Shown here: in pieces, positions 13,814-14,938 of the stretch
Numbering within the stretch: position 1 is the first letter of the stretch
Layout of the letters: each line of letters starts with the position of its first letter
Assembly (NCBI GenBank): GCA_023248835.1
Contig: JAHFDU010000013.1
Span: 7,989-22,926 of the forward strand
DNA from: Myxococcales bacterium
GTDB taxonomy: Bacteria > Myxococcota_A > Polyangia > Palsa-1104
DNA: 14,938 nt
Reading direction: 5' to 3'
The notes under the pieces: generated by a model
Seen by the model: the letters and a program-made list of their open reading frames with translations, nothing else
The model's database searches: none
What the model was told of the DNA's origin: nothing
Made by a program: the position numbers and the translations under genes

Positions 13814-13841
13814 CTGACAGCGGATAGCTGACAGCTGACAG
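13814..13841 (-). repeat. CTGACAG heptamer array, four units, just before dnaJ
   Basis: Units in 7-base phase: CTGACAG, a degenerate CGGATAG, then two more CTGACAG. The array ends six bases before the dnaJ ATG, where a ribosome site would normally be, and no other Shine-Dalgarno sequence is visible. Confidence 0.65.
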
Positions 13842-13847
13842 CACTCC

Positions 13848-14938
13848 ATGAGTTCCAAACGCGACTATTACGAAGTCCTCGGAGTGTCCCGCGACGCCGA
13901 CGGCAACGAAATCAAGAAGGCCTATCGTCGGCTGGCGATGGAGCACCATCCCGATCGCAATCCCGGCGACCAGCACGCCGAGAATCGTTTCAAAGAGTTG
14001 GCCGAAGCGTACGAAGTCCTTTCCGACGGAGTGAAGCGCCAGCTCTACGATCGCTTTGGCCACGAAGGGCCGCGCCAAGCCGGATTTCAGGGCTTCAGCG
14101 GCGTCGACGACATTTTTCAACATTTTGCCGATTTATTTGGCGGCATTGGATTTGGCGGCAGCCCGCGGCAGCGAGTCGAACACGGCGAAGACTTGCAGAC
14201 GGAACTGACGGTAACCTTCATGGAGGCGGCCCGCGGCGCACAAAAGCCGCTCAAGATCGCTCGCCAAATCGCCTGTCAACTGTGCGGCGGATCGGGCGCC
14301 AAGCCGGGTACACAACCGGTCACCTGTTCCACTTGTGGCGGGCGCGGACAGGTCGCGCACAACCAGGGCATCTTCATGATCGCCACCACCTGTCCGACTT
14401 GTCGTGGACGGGGAAAAATCACCAAAGAGAAGTGCAGCGACTGTCGCGGCGGCGGGGTGGCGCGGCAGGAGGAGACGATCACCGTCTCGGTGCCGCCGGG
14501 CATCGACGAGGGGCAGACCTTGCGCGTCTCTGGCAAAGGCCAAGCCAGTCTTTCGGGTGGGCCGCCGGGAAATCTCTATGTGGTGTTTCATGTCGAGCCC
14601 GATGCGCGTTTCGAAAGGGAGGGCGATCATTTGCTCACCGAGGTGCGGCTAAGCTACGCGCAGGCGACACTCGGCGCGCAGGTAAAAGTCCCCACCCTCG
14701 ACGCCGATCTCGATGTCGAAGTCGAACCGGGCACGCAGCCGGGAACAGTCAATGTGCTGCGCGGTCGCGGCATGCCGAACGTGCACGGGCGCGGCCGCGG
14801 AGATCTGGCGGTGCGGTTTCAGGTCGTGGTGCCGACCAAGCTTTCCGACGAACAGCGCCCACTCATCGAAGCGCTCGGCAAACTCGATCCTTCTGCACAA
14901 ACCCCGCCATCGTCAGGTGCCGCCACCGACAAAGAGGC
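13848..14938 (+). CDS. dnaJ: Chaperone DnaJ (type I Hsp40), 3'-truncated by the window
   Basis: The frame stays open for 363 codons to the window edge. It begins SSKRDYYEVLGV with a J-domain (about 5-70) and intact HPD (34-36), which stimulates the ATPase of DnaK. The Gly/Phe region is short (about 79-105, with FADLFGGIGFGG). The zinc domain has all four CxxCxGxG repeats: CQLCGGSG (143), CSTCGGRG (160), CPTCRGRG (182) and CSDCRGGG (196). The C-terminal client-binding domains follow (about 205-340), with the usual VPPGID and GRGRGDL motifs. Length fits the family's roughly 370-380 residues, so little is missing. dnaK and grpE are not in the window. The start is fixed by the J-domain; the ribosome-site position is taken up by heptamer repeats. 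Confidence 0.96.
   Translation, partial: MSSKRDYYEVLGVSRDADGNEIKKAYRRLAMEHHPDRNPGDQHAENRFKELAEAYEVLSDGVKRQLYDRFGHEGPRQAGFQGFSGVDDIFQHFADLFGGIGFGGSPRQRVEHGEDLQTELTVTFMEAARGAQKPLKIARQIACQLCGGSGAKPGTQPVTCSTCGGRGQVAHNQGIFMIATTCPTCRGRGKITKEKCSDCRGGGVARQEETITVSVPPGIDEGQTLRVSGKGQASLSGGPPGNLYVVFHVEPDARFEREGDHLLTEVRLSYAQATLGAQVKVPTLDADLDVEVEPGTQPGTVNVLRGRGMPNVHGRGRGDLAVRFQVVVPTKLSDEQRPLIEALGKLDPSAQTPPSSGAATDKE

Noticed and set aside
1..14938. tRNA or rRNA genes
   Set aside because: No cloverleaf-like or rRNA-like segments were noticed in the gaps on reading; a dedicated search was not possible.

Overview
The window looks like chromosomal DNA from a GC-rich Gram-negative bacterium of the former Deltaproteobacteria, most likely Myxococcota or a near relative. 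This is inferred from gene content: paired PEGA-type transmembrane Ser/Thr kinases, a lipobox-bearing alpha/beta hydrolase, a secreted TPR/metallopeptidase, pre-peptidase (PPC) debris and intergenic sequence full of short repeats. I see no rRNA, tRNA, CRISPR array, phage gene or intact transposase. The window is cut inside dnaJ on the right and opens 24 bases before a kinase start on the left.

Layout, left to right. A membrane sensor histidine kinase (25-1605, +) ends in a strong intrinsic terminator. A gap holds a possible 59-residue gene on the minus strand (1653-1832), then a large secreted TPR protein with a central HExxH metallopeptidase domain (1912-4437, -). Divergent from it is a small membrane protein of unknown role (4531-5016, +). 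A repeat-rich gap leads to a minus-strand toxin-antitoxin operon: a DUF4258/MqsR-like toxin (5748-6044) overlapping by 4 bases an MqsA/YgiT-type antitoxin (5260-5751). Its promoter appears to be leaderless and to carry a perfect 13-base palindrome over the -35 box. A second repeat-rich gap precedes a large lipoprotein with an alpha/beta-hydrolase fold (6498-8474, +).

Two paralogous transmembrane Ser/Thr kinases follow in tandem (8592-10247 and 10255-11847, +), only 7 bases apart. Each has an N-terminal kinase domain, a disordered linker, one membrane segment, a PEGA domain and a matching C-terminal tail. They converge, two bases apart, on a minus-strand pair: a small membrane protein (12850-13149) overlapping a HupE/UreJ-like membrane protein (11850-12884). 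A 74-base REP-like palindrome (13198-13271) sits over the apparent start of a PPC-domain fragment (13195-13755, +), and dnaJ (13848 to the end, +) closes the window.

How the genes relate. Firm functional links exist only within the toxin-antitoxin pair, the kinase pair and possibly the HupE pair. The rest looks like ordinary chromosome with membrane signalling and envelope functions. The most unusual material is intergenic: a family of tandem 7-base repeats (CTGTCAG/CTGACAG type at four loci, ACTCTCG type at two) placed against gene starts or stops, one pair forming the inverted ends of a 140-base MITE-like unit. I found no convincing new multi-gene system.
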